A DNA stretch of 64,000 bases from Bradyrhizobium sp. C9 (lineage in GTDB: Bacteria > Pseudomonadota > Alphaproteobacteria > Rhizobiales > Xanthobacteraceae): assembly GCF_002532045.1 (NCBI RefSeq), contig NZ_NWTG01000004.1, positions 248,001 through 312,000 on the forward strand. Direction: 5' to 3'. Within the stretch, counting starts at the first letter, position 1; the number at the start of each line of letters is the position of its first letter. Positions 23,672 through 30,887 of this stretch are shown in pieces. A program made the translations under genes and the position numbers. The notes under the pieces were generated by a model. The model was not told the DNA's origin, did not search any database, and saw nothing but the letters and a program-made list of their open reading frames with translations.

Positions 23672-24232
23672 TTAGGCCTTGCCCTCTTCGTCATTGCCGC
23701 CGTCGGACTTCTCGCCTTCCGTCGCCGGCGTCGGCATTGACAGGACGTGGTCCCGCTCCGATCGCGCATCGCGGAAGGCGGAAAGCCATGCCTGCCCCTT
23801 GAGCGAGCCGATTTCGTACGGGTTGTCGGTTTCCTTCGAGCCCGGCTCGCTATCGAGACGGAAGCCAGCGGCGCGGCCCTCGAGCTTCGCCCTCTCGTCC
23901 TCGGGCGTCGGACCCACGCCGGCCATGCCGAACAGTTCGAACTGCCGCGGGCTCAACACCTTGCCGAGATACCCGACATAGACGCCCGCCTTACTGACCT
24001 TCTCGCAGAAGGCGTCGATGGCCTCGTCACCGCCAGCAACGAGCTCAAGCGCGAGCTTGGCCGCTTCGTTGTGCAGACCCTGCGCCTGGGTCTGGGCATA
24101 GGTCCCGCGCAGCTTGTTCTTCGCGGTGTTGTTGACCTCGTTCTGCGCGGCAGCTTCGGCCTGCGCGTTCCGAATGCGTGAGAGGTTCGCGGAATCGAGG
24201 GCCGCTTGTGCAGGTTCGTTGGGCTTCGACAT
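23672..24232 (-). CDS. Hypothetical Ala/Glu-rich phage protein, 186 aa
   Basis: Start MSKPNEPAQAALDSANLSRI, with AAGGA nine bases upstream; the open frame before it is not used. A long helical N-terminal part (NAQAEAAAQNEVNNTAKNKL) is followed by a globular part (GYLGKVLSPRQFELFGMAGV) and an acidic C-terminal tail (EGEKSDGGNDEEGKA). It may be a helical scaffold or DNA-binding protein. No family is recognised. Confidence 0.6.
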   Translation of the reverse strand: MSKPNEPAQAALDSANLSRIRNAQAEAAAQNEVNNTAKNKLRGTYAQTQAQGLHNEAAKLALELVAGGDEAIDAFCEKVSKAGVYVGYLGKVLSPRQFELFGMAGVGPTPEDERAKLEGRAAGFRLDSEPGSKETDNPYEIGSLKGQAWLSAFRDARSERDHVLSMPTPATEGEKSDGGNDEEGKA

Positions 24233-24249
24233 TGGGATTCCTTCTGCTG

Positions 24250-25131
24250 TCAGTGAGTGATGAACGCGATGGGACGTTTCGATTGCCAGCAGAGGCCGCA
24301 CGTCGCGCAGGCCTCGGTCCGGCCGAGTTGCTGTGGGCAAACGATCGCTTCCGCTGGCGCCTGCAGCGGCGTCTCGACCGACACCGTCGAGCACTCGTCA
24401 ATCGGCGCGTCAGAGAAGCGGATGGCGAAGCGGTCCCAGTTCGCCAGCACCAGACGCACCAGCGCCGCGGCGATAGGGTCGCGCTTGGCGTCCCAGCGCG
24501 CCGAGAACTCGAAGACATGCAACTGCGGCACGTCGGCGAGCAGCTGCTGCCACAGCGTGACATACGGGACCGAGTAGAAATCGCCCAGGACATGCAGCCG
24601 CACGACGAAGCCGCGACGATGCCTCCGGCCGAGCGCGCGCACCTCCTGCGCCAGCCGAGCTTCGAGCGCGGCGCCGCGGGCCAGCCGGTGCGCGTGCTGC
24701 ATCGAGTTGCCGTAGCAGGAACGCCAATGCCGGCAGGACTGCGGGCACGTCGCGCGCTCCTCGAGCGTCAGGGTGTAGATCGGGAAGCACCTCCACCGCC
24801 CCTTGGTGACGGCTTTGCCGATTTTCGAACTGTTGAACCCGCTCTTGAGAACGTCGTGTCTGTATGACTGCGGGTCGACCACGGTCGAGCGATAGACCGT
24901 ACGACCCTCAACAATCGCCGGGGTGTCGAATGCCGGGATCTTCGCCGGCCGGCCGGCGAGGGACAGCGCGGACTGCCGCGAATGGTTGGTGGGTTTGACC
25001 CCGACCTTCCCCTTGATGATGAGGCGGAGATACGCGAGCGAGCCGCCGACGTGCGCCTTGATTTGCGGAACTGTCAGGCTCTGCGCGTGCAGCGCTCTCA
25101 CCTGTTCATGGTTGATCGTGCGCGCCCTCAT
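24250..25131 (-). CDS. Cys-motif phage protein (GP88-like), 293 aa
   Basis: Two cysteine groups stand out. RATCPQSCRHWRSCYGNSM is at about 127-145, a spacing reminiscent of phage GP88-type and radical-SAM-like proteins. A second group near the C-terminus, CPQQLGRTEACATCGLCWQ, could hold zinc or an iron-sulfur cluster. Between them is GFVVRLHVLGDFYSVPYVTL, the core of an alpha/beta domain. The N-terminus looks like a helix-turn-helix (VRALHAQSLTVPQIKAHVG). The enzymatic role is unknown. ATGA overlap with the MT-A70-like gene. Confidence 0.6.
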   Translation of the reverse strand: MRARTINHEQVRALHAQSLTVPQIKAHVGGSLAYLRLIIKGKVGVKPTNHSRQSALSLAGRPAKIPAFDTPAIVEGRTVYRSTVVDPQSYRHDVLKSGFNSSKIGKAVTKGRWRCFPIYTLTLEERATCPQSCRHWRSCYGNSMQHAHRLARGAALEARLAQEVRALGRRHRRGFVVRLHVLGDFYSVPYVTLWQQLLADVPQLHVFEFSARWDAKRDPIAAALVRLVLANWDRFAIRFSDAPIDECSTVSVETPLQAPAEAIVCPQQLGRTEACATCGLCWQSKRPIAFITH

Positions 25132-25751
25132 GCCGCGACCTCGAGGAGGTCGAACAGCGGCGTCGGGGCAATTATCTTTTCCTTCTGCCGGCGCTCGGGC
25201 CGGCGCCCGTCGTCGTATTTGCCGACCTCATTTCCCCAAGGGACAAACCCTTCATGCGTCTCGCGCGAGAAAAGGTCACAGCGTGCCAGTCCAGGCGTAC
25301 GCTCGCGGATCATTTCGTAGAATTCGCGCGGCTTCTGGCTATGACCGCGGGCCTTGCCCTTGATCACACCCCAGAATGGATCGTGGATTTGCTCACCGTT
25401 GCCGAAGACGCCGACCAACACGGACTCGTGCATGCCGCGGGCACGGTATCCGGTACCGACCCGCCCCTTCGGCCAAACCAATTCGGTCTTGTAGAGCGCG
25501 CCCCAGCGCTTCAGCAGCCACATCGATTTGTCGAGGGTCGGCGGACAAGCCCAAAGGCCGACGACGCCATTGCTGCGGACCAGGTGGCCAACCGGCAATT
25601 GTCCGAGCTCGTCCCACGACAAGATGTCGTACTGCGCGGACGCCGATTTCTTGTTGCCCCTCGACGAATACAGTTCGAATTCCGTCGGCGGATCCACGAT
25701 GCAGATATCGAAGCCGAACATCGGCAGCGGGTCGAAGAAGAAGTCCTTCAT
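25128..25751 (-). CDS. MT-A70-family N6-adenine methyltransferase-like protein
   Basis: 207 residues. The MT-A70 pattern is seen in ICIVDPPTEFELYSSRGN with a downstream LSWDELGQLPVGHL, GLWACPPTLDKSMWLLKRWG, and RGMHESVLVGVFGNG. The catalytic tetrad reads DPPT where active family members usually have DPPW. That may shift the substrate or reduce activity. MT-A70 enzymes in phages methylate adenine in DNA. It is coupled by ATGA on both sides, so it is made with the LexA-like regulator and the Cys-motif protein. Confidence 0.82.
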   Translation of the reverse strand: MKDFFFDPLPMFGFDICIVDPPTEFELYSSRGNKKSASAQYDILSWDELGQLPVGHLVRSNGVVGLWACPPTLDKSMWLLKRWGALYKTELVWPKGRVGTGYRARGMHESVLVGVFGNGEQIHDPFWGVIKGKARGHSQKPREFYEMIRERTPGLARCDLFSRETHEGFVPWGNEVGKYDDGRRPERRQKEKIIAPTPLFDLLEVAA

Positions 25752-26104
25752 GGTGCAGTCGGCTCCATGAAGTATGCGCGCAGAGCTTCCTCGGCCGCGG
25801 TGCGTTCCGATATCCGGTGCTGGCGGGCATAGGCCTTCAGCGCGCGGCGAACCTCGGGCAACGGGTGCACGACAAGGCCGTCTCCGACGCCTGGCTCTGG
25901 GAGGCTGAGCGTCCGTGCCTTCCCCGGCTCGCGCATAAGCGCACCGCGTTCCACGATGCTGTCGATCAAGTGCGAGATTGTGCCGCGGCCTCGGATGCCG
26001 AGATGGTCCGCAATCTCACGGTAAGACGGCGAGGCTCCACAGGCATCGATCCGGTGCCTTACAAACTCGACGCACTGCGCCTGGACGTTGGTCAGCCCAA
26101 TCAT
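25748..26104 (-). CDS. LexA-type winged-HTH regulator without peptidase
   Basis: 118 residues. The first 70 match the LexA DNA-binding domain: LTNVQAQCVEFVRHRIDACG, then SPSYREIADHLGIRG, and ERGALMREPGKARTLSL. No S24 protease domain follows; instead there is a short helical tail with ISERTAAEEALRAYF. It could bind SOS-type or element operators, or compete with a full-length repressor. Overlaps both neighbours by ATGA. Confidence 0.78.
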   Translation of the reverse strand: MIGLTNVQAQCVEFVRHRIDACGASPSYREIADHLGIRGRGTISHLIDSIVERGALMREPGKARTLSLPEPGVGDGLVVHPLPEVRRALKAYARQHRISERTAAEEALRAYFMEPTAP

Positions 26105-26340
26105 TCTGGGCCTCCAGCCGGCAGGGTCGGCTTGATCACCTCATCGGCGTAACGGGCGAAGACGTTGTAGGCCTTCTGGCGGCCGATCGACCCAATGAGA
26201 TAGGCCGCGATGGCCTGAAGGTGTGCATCAACCACCATGGCGGCGACGTCCTTCCCGCCGGCATGCTCGACCGTCATCAAGGACACGACGCATTCCTTGC
26301 GGGCGTACTCTTTCATGATGGTCGAGGCAGCGGGCTTCAT
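26101..26340 (-). CDS. Hypothetical protein, 79 aa
   Basis: The start at 26340 overlaps the gcrA stop as ATGA. The product is helical (MKEYARKECVVSLMTVEHAG, then AIAAYLIGSIGRQKAYNVFA). Its place between gcrA and a LexA-like gene suggests a regulatory accessory, but nothing in the sequence names it. Confidence 0.6.
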   Translation of the reverse strand: MKPAASTIMKEYARKECVVSLMTVEHAGGKDVAAMVVDAHLQAIAAYLIGSIGRQKAYNVFARYADEVIKPTLPAGGPE

Positions 26341-26930
26341 GATGCGGCCGCCCTCTTCGCGCGGTTCATCGCGGCCATGCGCTGCCCCAGGGCGACCCGC
26401 CGGGCGCGCTCCTCGGGCGTGATGCGGATCTCGCGATGACCAGCGCTCTGATAGGCCGCGCGGCAATGGGGACCGCAGTACGGCAGATCGGATATCGCCG
26501 GATCACCGCAAAAGAAGAAGTTGGGCGTGGTTGGATCACCGATCGGCCATCGGCAATCCCCGCGCTCGAGGTCGAGCAACCCTTTCCGGCGCTCGGCGGG
26601 AACGTTGCCATCGAAGGCACTGGCGTGGCCGGCCGGCGCCTCTTCCGCCGTCGCCAACGGGGCCATGATGTGTGGCGCGGCAAGGACTGCACGCAACACC
26701 TTGGTCCGCTGCGGCGTGGTCGACCCCAATCGCGGAGCTCGCTTCGCCGCGACCGCCTTCGCTTTCCGGTCATCTGCCCTGCCAGACAGCCCAAGCCTGT
26801 GGACCTTTCCGATCACGGCGTTGCGGGTGACATCGCCGAGCTCAGCAGCAATCCGCGAGCATGATATGCCGGACGCCCAAAGCTTCTTGAGCCGTTCAAC
26901 GCGATCTTCGGACCAGGTGGCGACAGCCAT
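26337..26930 (-). CDS. gcrA: GcrA family cell-cycle regulator
   Basis: 197 residues, somewhat longer than typical GcrA. The diagnostic N-terminal DNA-binding domain is clear: WSEDRVERLKKLWASGISCS, then IAAELGDVTRNAVIGKVHRL and GLSGR. The C-terminal Cys-containing part (CRWPIGDPTTPNFFFCGDP, then LPYCGPHCRAAYQ) also matches the family. In Caulobacter and relatives GcrA binds sigma70 and activates promoters carrying CcrM-methylated GANTC sites. A phage copy could redirect host cell-cycle transcription or use methylation by the element's own methylases. TGATG overlap with the gene upstream. Confidence 0.92.
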   Translation of the reverse strand: MAVATWSEDRVERLKKLWASGISCSRIAAELGDVTRNAVIGKVHRLGLSGRADDRKAKAVAAKRAPRLGSTTPQRTKVLRAVLAAPHIMAPLATAEEAPAGHASAFDGNVPAERRKGLLDLERGDCRWPIGDPTTPNFFFCGDPAISDLPYCGPHCRAAYQSAGHREIRITPEERARRVALGQRMAAMNRAKRAAAS

Positions 26931-27169
26931 CAGCGCGCCACCTTCCGCCGTTCTTCGCGGATCTTTGCAAAGGGCTTCTCGCAGCGACCATCCAGCCACT
27001 TCGAGACGTCGAACCACCAGCGCGCCCAACCAATCAAACATTCGCCGCAGGATGCGCAGCGATTGCTAACGGCGACGGCCTGATCGGCCAAAAATGAAAA
27101 CACGCAGGAGCTCGCTTCAACTTTGCGCCGCGAATTCGCGCGGCTCGTACTCAGACTGACCGCAGGCAA
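26930..27169 (-). CDS. Small Cys-containing protein, up to 79 aa
   Basis: The C-terminal 45 residues, with NRCASCGECLIGWARWWFDV and WLDGRCEKPFAKIREERRK, hold three to four cysteines suited to a zinc knuckle and look coding. The start is unclear: the frame opens with a TTG at 27169, right after the upstream stop. The first 30 residues may not be translated. Overlaps gcrA by TGATG. Confidence 0.45.
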   Translation of the reverse strand: MPAVSLSTSRANSRRKVEASSCVFSFLADQAVAVSNRCASCGECLIGWARWWFDVSKWLDGRCEKPFAKIREERRKVAR

Positions 27170-27170
27170 C

Positions 27171-27602
27171 TCAGCGCCGGCTCAACTCCATGTGGATCTG
27201 CCGCTCGTCAGCTTCGCGCCGCACGCGCTTCACTTCCGCCTCCGCCTCGGCGAGACGGCGCTCGAGGATCTGACGTGTCAGCCAGCGTTCACGCGTTTCC
27301 TCCGGGATGTGTGCCCAGAGCGCGTCGATGCACTCGAGGCCCTCGGGCCCGGCGCAGACATTGAGAAAGTGCTCGATGTCGATCACGCGGTTGCTTGCGG
27401 TCCAGTTGTCGACGGTGCCCATCGAGCACTTCGCGCGCGCTGCCATTGTCTTTCGGAAGCTGCCGCCGGTCATCGCGTTGCGACAAACCCGAATGATTTC
27501 AGCGGTGATCTTGGCGGCTCTTACGTTCGTAGAAATCGGTTTGTACGAACGTGGGAGGTGTCCGTTTGCATTGATCGAAGCGGCAAGCGATGCTGTTCCC
27601 AT
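27171..27602 (-). CDS. HTH-containing hypothetical protein, 143 aa
   Basis: Start at 27602 with GGGAG eight bases upstream. The middle has a helix-turn-helix-like segment, FRKTMAARAKCSMGTVDNWT, followed by the charged C-terminal coil RERWLTRQILERRLAEAEAE. It could be an early regulator at the head of the long minus-strand operon that begins with it. Its start codon faces and overlaps the start of a plus-strand frame at 27601. Confidence 0.65.
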   Translation of the reverse strand: MGTASLAASINANGHLPRSYKPISTNVRAAKITAEIIRVCRNAMTGGSFRKTMAARAKCSMGTVDNWTASNRVIDIEHFLNVCAGPEGLECIDALWAHIPEETRERWLTRQILERRLAEAEAEVKRVRREADERQIHMELSRR

Positions 27603-27942
27603 GATGAATGCTCCCTATTTTCACAAACAAAATTCGAGCGTCGCCGTCGTGCAGACGCCTGACAAAGATGACGACTGGGCGCGCGCCGCCCTGGCCGGAA
27701 CACGAATGCTGATTGCGGAAGAATGCTTCGATGCGATGCTGCAGATGCTGATCGATGCCGGCCTCGTGCCGAGGAGCTGCGCCGCGGTCATGCTCGACCG
27801 CCTTTCTGAGCGGCTGCTACTCCACGCGTCAGGACGCACCGAAACGCACTGGGCGATCCGGATGCCCGAACTGATCGACCAGGCAACGAGGTTGTCGAGA
27901 AAGGCCGCGACGCTGAAGACGGTGATCGGCGGGGTGTCATGA
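27601..27942 (+). CDS. Hypothetical protein, 113 aa
   Basis: Plus-strand frame between two minus-strand genes, ending 8 bases before the Cro-like stop. The composition looks coding (MLQMLIDAGLVPRSCAAVML, then MPELIDQATRLSRKAATLKT), with a helical character. The start overlaps the divergent gene's ATG (27600-27602), and no clear ribosome-binding site is seen. A second ATG at 27604 is as likely. The function is unknown; it may be a small regulator within the switch region. Confidence 0.45.
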   Translation: MMNAPYFHKQNSSVAVVQTPDKDDDWARAALAGTRMLIAEECFDAMLQMLIDAGLVPRSCAAVMLDRLSERLLLHASGRTETHWAIRMPELIDQATRLSRKAATLKTVIGGVS

Positions 27943-27950
27943 CGGCGCCC

Positions 27951-28211
27951 TCACCGCGCCGCAGCGTCGGCGGGCGTCCGAGCCGCGACGTTCGCGGCAT
28001 AGAGCTCTTCAGCGGTGACGTCGCAGAGCCCGCGGATCACGCCCCAATGGCGGTCGGGGATGCCGATCTTCGGCCACTTGTAGACGGCCTCGATCGTGAC
28101 AGCCCCATCGGAGGCCTTCGCGATCTCCGCGGCGCCGCCGGCGTACTTGATGATTTCGGGAACCGTCTTGGGACGATCGGCGGCCGGGGTGTCTACGGAG
28201 GCATCTGTCAT
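27951..28211 (-). CDS. Cro-like carph-isopro domain regulator, 86 aa
   Basis: The middle matches the short helix-turn-helix of Cro-like carph-isopro proteins: VPEIIKYAGGAAEIAKASDG, VTIEAVYKWPKIGIPDRHWG. It is divergent from the S24-peptidase repressor at 28299 with an 87-base operator region between. This is the layout of a Cro/CI switch. It would read leftward into the long replication/modification operon. Confidence 0.82.
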   Translation of the reverse strand: MTDASVDTPAADRPKTVPEIIKYAGGAAEIAKASDGAVTIEAVYKWPKIGIPDRHWGVIRGLCDVTAEELYAANVAARTPADAAAR

Positions 28212-28216
28212 GGCCC

Positions 28217-28243
28217 CTGGAATTTACTGGAATTTAATTCCGG
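28217..28243. promoter_or_regulatory. Operator half-sites and site next to cro
   Basis: CTGGAATTTACTGGAATTTA with CTGGAATTTAATTCCGG at 28227-28243. The TGGAA-N5-TTCC core matches the stronger operators at 32758 and 32796. It lies a few bases upstream of the Cro-like start, so it probably overlaps the leftward promoter. Confidence 0.6.
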
Positions 28244-28264
28244 AGACAAGTCATCCGAATTCCA

Positions 28265-28281
28265 TTCCGAAAATAATTCCA
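28265..28281. promoter_or_regulatory. Second operator in the switch region
   Basis: TTCCGAAAATAATTCCAG on the plus strand; read on the other strand it is CTGGAATTATTTTCGGA, a half-conserved version of the CTGGAA-N5-TTCCAG site. It lies 18 bases upstream of the repressor start and could serve autoregulation. Confidence 0.5.
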
Positions 28282-28298
28282 GTTCCTACACTGGCACC

Positions 28299-29081
28299 AT
28301 GGAGAATCTGGAACCGGGCAAAGGACTTACCTTGGAAACGCCGCCTCTACTGTGGAACCACCGACTGCGTGCTGCTCGCAGATCGAAGGGTGTGTCGGTA
28401 CCTGATCTCGCCCGCCTCGTCGTCGGCAACGAAGACGCGGACGCGATCGCGGCAATGATCCAGAGGATCTACAGCTACGAGAAGGTCTCAGCGAAGCAGA
28501 AGCCGGTCGAACAACCACGCGGTAAAGCGATGGAGCAGCTCGCTGCAGCGCTCGGCGTGAGTGTCGAATGGTTGCGCGACGGTAAGACAACCTCGGGTAA
28601 CCATAACTCGGATGAGACGATTGTTGCCGTTGACGAAAATATGGTTACCCCAAACCTTACGGGCGAACAAATAGAAACAAAATCTTCGCGGAAGACCGTT
28701 CCGATTTACGGTCGAGCCGCGGGTGGTCGTGAGGGAAGATTTGTTTTGAACGGGGAAAAGGTCGGGGAAATCTTACGCCCTCCGAGCCTCGAGGCAGTCG
28801 CCGAGGGCTACAGCGTTGAGCAAAGCGGAGACTCGATGTCTCCGGCAATCAAGGATGGGTACAAACTCTACGTCAATCCGAAGCTACCGTACCGACGCGG
28901 TCAGTTGGTTGTCGTGCAGATCAAGACCGGCGTGGAGAACGAATTCGACGGCTACGCGAAAGAGTTCGTGTCGTTCTCGCGGAAGGAACTAGTGCTCGAG
29001 CAGTACAATCCGCCGAAGCAACTCCGGTTCGACGCCGACCTGGTCGAGAGCATCCACCGAATTGTGGGCATGGAGTTTTAG
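28299..29081 (+). CDS. CI-like repressor with S24 peptidase domain
   Basis: 260 residues. The N-terminal helix-turn-helix spans about residues 15-90 (LRAARRSKGVSVPDLARLVV, then RGKAMEQLAAALGVSVEWLR). A linker follows, and the C-terminal LexA/CI-type peptidase has QSGDSMSPAI with the catalytic serine and GQLVVVQIK with the lysine region. RecA-stimulated self-cleavage would induce the element after DNA damage. The start at 28299 is chosen because upstream codons in this frame run through the Cro-like gene and the operators. No Shine-Dalgarno is seen, as is usual for leaderless repressor mRNAs. Confidence 0.93.
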   Translation: MENLEPGKGLTLETPPLLWNHRLRAARRSKGVSVPDLARLVVGNEDADAIAAMIQRIYSYEKVSAKQKPVEQPRGKAMEQLAAALGVSVEWLRDGKTTSGNHNSDETIVAVDENMVTPNLTGEQIETKSSRKTVPIYGRAAGGREGRFVLNGEKVGEILRPPSLEAVAEGYSVEQSGDSMSPAIKDGYKLYVNPKLPYRRGQLVVVQIKTGVENEFDGYAKEFVSFSRKELVLEQYNPPKQLRFDADLVESIHRIVGMEF

Positions 29082-29160
29082 GAGCCCCACATCTGGTGGC
29101 GTCGACTCCTGCTCGGAAAGATTCAATGATGCCGGCATACATCGTCATGAGCGAAGAGCG

Positions 29161-29418
29161 ATGCGGCGTCAAAACACTGCAAAAACCGTTATTTCCGAGC
29201 CTTTCCTCCAAATCCTATGTTCCGACTGCGGTCATTCTGCCGTCTGGACAGCCGAAGATCTCCAAACCTTTCGGATTCCTCCGGAGACTACGATCGATGA
29301 GCTTGGCGAGCACCTTCACTGCTCGCGCTGCCGCCGCCAGGGCGGCCGCGGGTGGAACGTCGAGATCCACCCTCGCCGCGTTTATCCTGATCAGTCTTGG
29401 CGTCGCCGCGCGGGTTGA
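29161..29418 (+). CDS. Zinc-ribbon protein, 85 aa
   Basis: CSDCGHSAVW at 20-29 and HCSRCRRQGG at 54-63 give a four-cysteine zinc ribbon, with PPETTIDELGEHL between. Such ribbons are common, unassigned small proteins in Rhizobiales. The C-terminal 40 codons overlap the next frame by 122 bases, which is unusual. The real end of the folded domain is probably near codon 75. Confidence 0.6.
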   Translation: MRRQNTAKTVISEPFLQILCSDCGHSAVWTAEDLQTFRIPPETTIDELGEHLHCSRCRRQGGRGWNVEIHPRRVYPDQSWRRRAG

Positions 29419-29767
29419 AGCCGAGCAACCATCCGAAGAGACCATCAACGCCGCTCGCACCGAGATCGCTCGCATGCGCGAACCCGAGTTGCGATCGCTG
29501 CTGAACTATTTCGCTGAGTGCTCCGACCGGACATCGCGCAGCGCCACGGTGAAGCAAGCCTGCAAAGCGGCGCTGATCAAATACCAAACCGAATTCGGCG
29601 GAAAACGGACGATCGATACGGTGATCGCGGAGCAGGAAAAACTTGTCGAAATCCAAGGCGCATTTCGTGCCGTTGGCCAAGCCTCCGATATGACCTATGT
29701 AGACACCGTCGACACTCGCATCCGAGAGGCCATCGGCGAAGCGTTGAAGATGCAGTCCACTCGCTAG
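29297..29767 (+). CDS. Exported hypothetical protein, about 156 aa
   Basis: A signal-peptide-like segment, STLAAFILISLGVAARVEAE, is followed by a charged, helical mature part (INAARTEIARMREPELRSLL, then KTLVE-like IAEQEKLVEIQGAFRAVGQA). Two cysteines in the mature part fit a periplasmic protein. The start at 29297 gives a long Ala-rich n-region and overlaps the zinc-ribbon gene; no better start is visible. Likely cargo carried next to the repressor and so possibly expressed in the lysogen. Confidence 0.5.
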   Translation: MSLASTFTARAAAARAAAGGTSRSTLAAFILISLGVAARVEAEQPSEETINAARTEIARMREPELRSLLNYFAECSDRTSRSATVKQACKAALIKYQTEFGGKRTIDTVIAEQEKLVEIQGAFRAVGQASDMTYVDTVDTRIREAIGEALKMQSTR

Positions 29768-30146
29768 GGCGCGTGCTCATAAAGCGTGCGCATTTGGCGT
29801 CCGCTATACCCCTAATAGCAGCTCGAAAGCGGAAGTCCTGGGACGTCCGCGTTAGGCCAATGGGCGACGTTTGCTGCTCCCGGAAAAAAAGGATGAACTA
29901 CTTGGATCACCTCGTCGTCGATGCTGGAGTAGTGACGGCGCAACTACCGGCCCGACCTTCGATCGCATGGGAGTTCGTGGATAGTCGCCATGTAGGATTG
30001 GTAAAAGCTTCCCTCATTCCCTGCGCGGTGAAGCCGGCGGTGGCTCCAGCGGTGCGGACTGACAGCAATACATTCAACTTTTGCTCCCGCCCGCGCGGCT
30101 TTTGACGAGCACGGCAGCCGCGCGGCGGGCCAAACGATTCTCTACA
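29768..30146. other. Gene-poor stretch after the exported protein
   Basis: No confident gene. A 70-codon plus-strand frame beginning at 29893 (MNYLDHLVVDAGVV) has no spaced ribosome-binding site. Base composition is more AT-rich than the surroundings near 30100, where the minus-strand secreted-protein gene ends. Confidence 0.4.
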
Positions 30147-30608
30147 TTATAAAAAACGCATCGCCGTCTTCAGTTCCGTTTTCAGCTTATCCCGGGACGC
30201 CACATACTTGCCATAGCTCGGGGGATCCTCCCCGCTCGGACCCCCAGAACAATTATCATGCAAACCGTTGATTAATGCGTCGAGTGCACTCACACCAGAA
30301 TTGATCTGTTGCACGGCAACCGGTGTCTTGTCTGTCGCCAAAGCCGTTCTTGCAGCGCTGAATGCATTCACAGCCGTGTTCCCGTGGACCTGCAACGCTC
30401 CCCAGCTAACTGGCGGCACTCCGCTCCCCTTGCCTGAGCAACCACTGCTCATCTCCATCATCTGATTTTGGAGCGTAGCGATTTCCTCGCCCAGTATCGT
30501 GTCCACAACGGTCTTCGGATCGGCGGCAGAGGCAACGTTGGCAAGCGGGGCAAAAAAGAAAATCCCACAAATGATCGAGGCAGTCTTATACCGGAGCGAG
30601 TGAACCAT
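30147..30608 (-). CDS. Secreted hypothetical protein, 153 aa
   Basis: Clear signal peptide: MVHSLRYKTASIICGIFFFA followed by PLANVASA/ADP. The mature protein has four cysteines in two pairs (SSGCSGKGSGVPPV and HDNCSGGPSGEDPP) and helices such as VVDTILGEEIATLQNQMMEM. It has lower GC than its neighbours and stands alone between the repressor region and the replication genes. That is the position of lysogenic-conversion or cargo genes. The function is unknown. Confidence 0.7.
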   Translation of the reverse strand: MVHSLRYKTASIICGIFFFAPLANVASAADPKTVVDTILGEEIATLQNQMMEMSSGCSGKGSGVPPVSWGALQVHGNTAVNAFSAARTALATDKTPVAVQQINSGVSALDALINGLHDNCSGGPSGEDPPSYGKYVASRDKLKTELKTAMRFL

Positions 30609-30887
30609 CTGAAAATCCTCCTTGGCTATGATTTCTTCATAGGTCCGCCAGACGTGGCGAGAGCACGTGGGAGCGATCTATTGAAATTAATTAGAGAGCA
30701 GCTGGCGGCAATCGCCGAACGGGAACATTATCACGCCCACTCCTTTAAGTAAATCACTACTTTGAGTAAATACGCCGCTGCCTTTAAACCGGTCAGAAAT
30801 CCCGAACTTGCGCATGTCCGAAGTGGGTCAAAGGCGGTAATGCTCTCACCGTGCCGAGCACTTCCGCTTAGCTCCTGATAGCGAACG

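Noticed and set aside
27939-28298. Upstream extension of the CI-like repressor
   Set aside because: Runs through the Cro-like gene and the operators in antisense; residues before 28299 have no repressor character.
29518-30105. Plus-strand frame of 195 codons across 29.5-30.1 kb
   Set aside because: Its first half is a shadow of the exported-protein gene; the remainder has no ribosome-binding site or domain.
30468-30752. Small plus-strand frame opposite the secreted protein
   Set aside because: Antisense to a gene with a clear signal peptide and start; no independent support.
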